DNA of 64,000 nt from Kuschelorhynchus macadamiae. Its lineage: Eukaryota > Arthropoda > Insecta > Coleoptera > Curculionidae. Made by a program: the position numbers and the translations under genes. A model generated the notes under the pieces. It was not told the DNA's origin. It saw nothing but the letters and a program-made list of their open reading frames with translations, and searched no databases. Positions 62,971-64,000 of this stretch are shown piece by piece. The stretch spans positions 253,001 to 317,000 of the forward strand of contig JAUTXW010002166.1 of NCBI GenBank assembly GCA_030620095.1. Direction: 5' to 3'. Each line of letters starts with the position of its first letter. Position 1 is the first letter of the stretch.

Positions 62971-64000
62971 ACCCTTTAACAATGTATTAAGTTTTAGTTT
63001 TTAAAATTTCTGTTGTTTCATTACTAAATTACATTCAAATATAATAATAATAATAATAATATAGTTTATTTCGGAAGTATACATAAATTACACATTTAAT
63101 TATATATATTTGTGCGTGCACCTATGCAGTAAAAATATAGCATTAATACTCTACTACAAGTTGTGGAAAGAAAGGCAGATTATTCACAGAAGATAGTGCA
63201 GACACTAAATCAATCCTATATGAGCAAATTTAACAAACATTATACCAAGTTCTTTAATATATCTTCACTAAGTTCTAGCAACCAAAAGTTTACATTTTTC
63301 TTAGTCTTTGTGTAGCTTTTATTTTTAAAATGTTGGATTTTCAAAAAATATGCGCCAATTTTAAAGGGAGATTATTTGTAAGAAAATAAATTTGAAATAA
63401 ACATGACTTTATTTAGTTATACCGAAACAATAAGAGCTATTTGATTACGATTTGAAACAACTTCATAGGTATATAAGGGCTATATTTTTAGAATATTCAG
63501 CAGTTTTTCTGTAACCACGGGTAACCATCCTTGACTATCTTAAAAAAATGATACGCCAATTATTTTTTTTAAAAACCACTGTCTTTATCGTTTAGGGCTA
63601 GTAAAAATACCCAAAAATGTCTGTTAGTATTACGTGATCGATAAGTCCTGCTCGAGAAAAAAAAAGCAAAAATCTATTTTGATCTATGCTTCTGGCATCT
63701 TTGATCCAGTTTTAGTTGAAGTCAGAACTGCTCAAAACTCTGCAAAAATGATTCTTTGGACCATTTGAAGAAAAATGCTTTATTAAATATATGTCCGCAA
63801 ATACCCTATTTTTGAGATACAGGATGCTAAATTTAAAAAAATATTTTTTTTTCTAAATTTTAACACCCTATATATCCAAAATAGGGCATTTGTGCACAGA
63901 TTTATTAGGACTTTTTTTCTTTGAATGATCTAAGGAATCACTTTTGTAGACCTCTGAGCAATTCTTACTCCAACTAAAACTAGACCAAAAGTGCCACTGG
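62971..64000. other. Unassigned DNA with an (AAT)n-started repeat end
   Basis: An (AAT)n run at 63041-63061 followed by TATAGTTTATTTCGGAAG resembles the LINE 3' end at 31050-31080. From about 63480 the sequence ATCCTTGACTATCT and CTCAAAACTCTGC looks like an unclassified repeat. No gene seen. Confidence 0.35.

Overview
This is AT-rich eukaryotic DNA, most likely from an insect. The evidence is a host gene split by GT-AG introns, together with Penelope-like elements (PLEs), R1-clade and jockey/CR1-type LINEs, a mariner-like transposase, hAT elements and many (TA)n arrays. I saw no bacterial-style gene organisation. The species cannot be fixed from the sequence alone.

One host gene accounts for the window's coding backbone. 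Seven exons on the minus strand (58826-59031, 51219-51386, 43140-43393, 23973-24134, 23736-23823, 6688-6853, 3744-3897) join with perfectly matching codon phases. They read as the middle and C-terminal part of ASCC2 (activating signal cointegrator 1 complex subunit 2), including its ubiquitin-binding CUE domain and its acidic tail. The N-terminal exons probably lie beyond the right edge; the last short exon was not found. The gene spans at least 55 kb because its introns are packed with mobile elements, including a 19-kb intron between exons C and D. A possible first exon of a THAP zinc-finger gene (25492-25556, plus strand) lies inside that large intron.

Layout. 0-1 kb: arm-rich foldback element. 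2.1-2.35 kb: 56-bp inverted repeat holding a hammerhead-ribozyme core. 4-6.2 kb: two decayed PLE fragments. 7-11.9 kb: a MITE and a 1.18-kb direct duplication whose second copy carries a 1.7-kb insertion with a dead mariner transposase. 14.1-16.9 kb: R1-clade LINE, a LINE tail and long TA arrays. 16.9-21.05 kb: two PLE copies head to head. 21.1-22.7 kb: a MITE and another PLE in TA repeats. 26.9-28 kb: hAT MITE. 31-34.6 kb: CR1-like LINE (minus) split by a hAT element carrying a ZMYM1-like stub. 35.5-41.3 kb: large DNA transposon with an XPG/PIN-like nuclease and a cysteine-rich tail (Academ-like). 47.75-50.16 kb: PLE with inverted terminal arms. 51.7-55.5 kb: direct tandem PLE pair. 60.3-62.1 kb: LINE with a TA microsatellite expanded inside its reverse transcriptase. 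A dispersed 120-140-bp satellite-like repeat recurs at seven sites.

Most element genes are broken. The most striking shared theme is the PLE set: several families, inverted and direct terminal duplications, hammerhead-like hairpins at their ends, and repeated association with (TA)n arrays.
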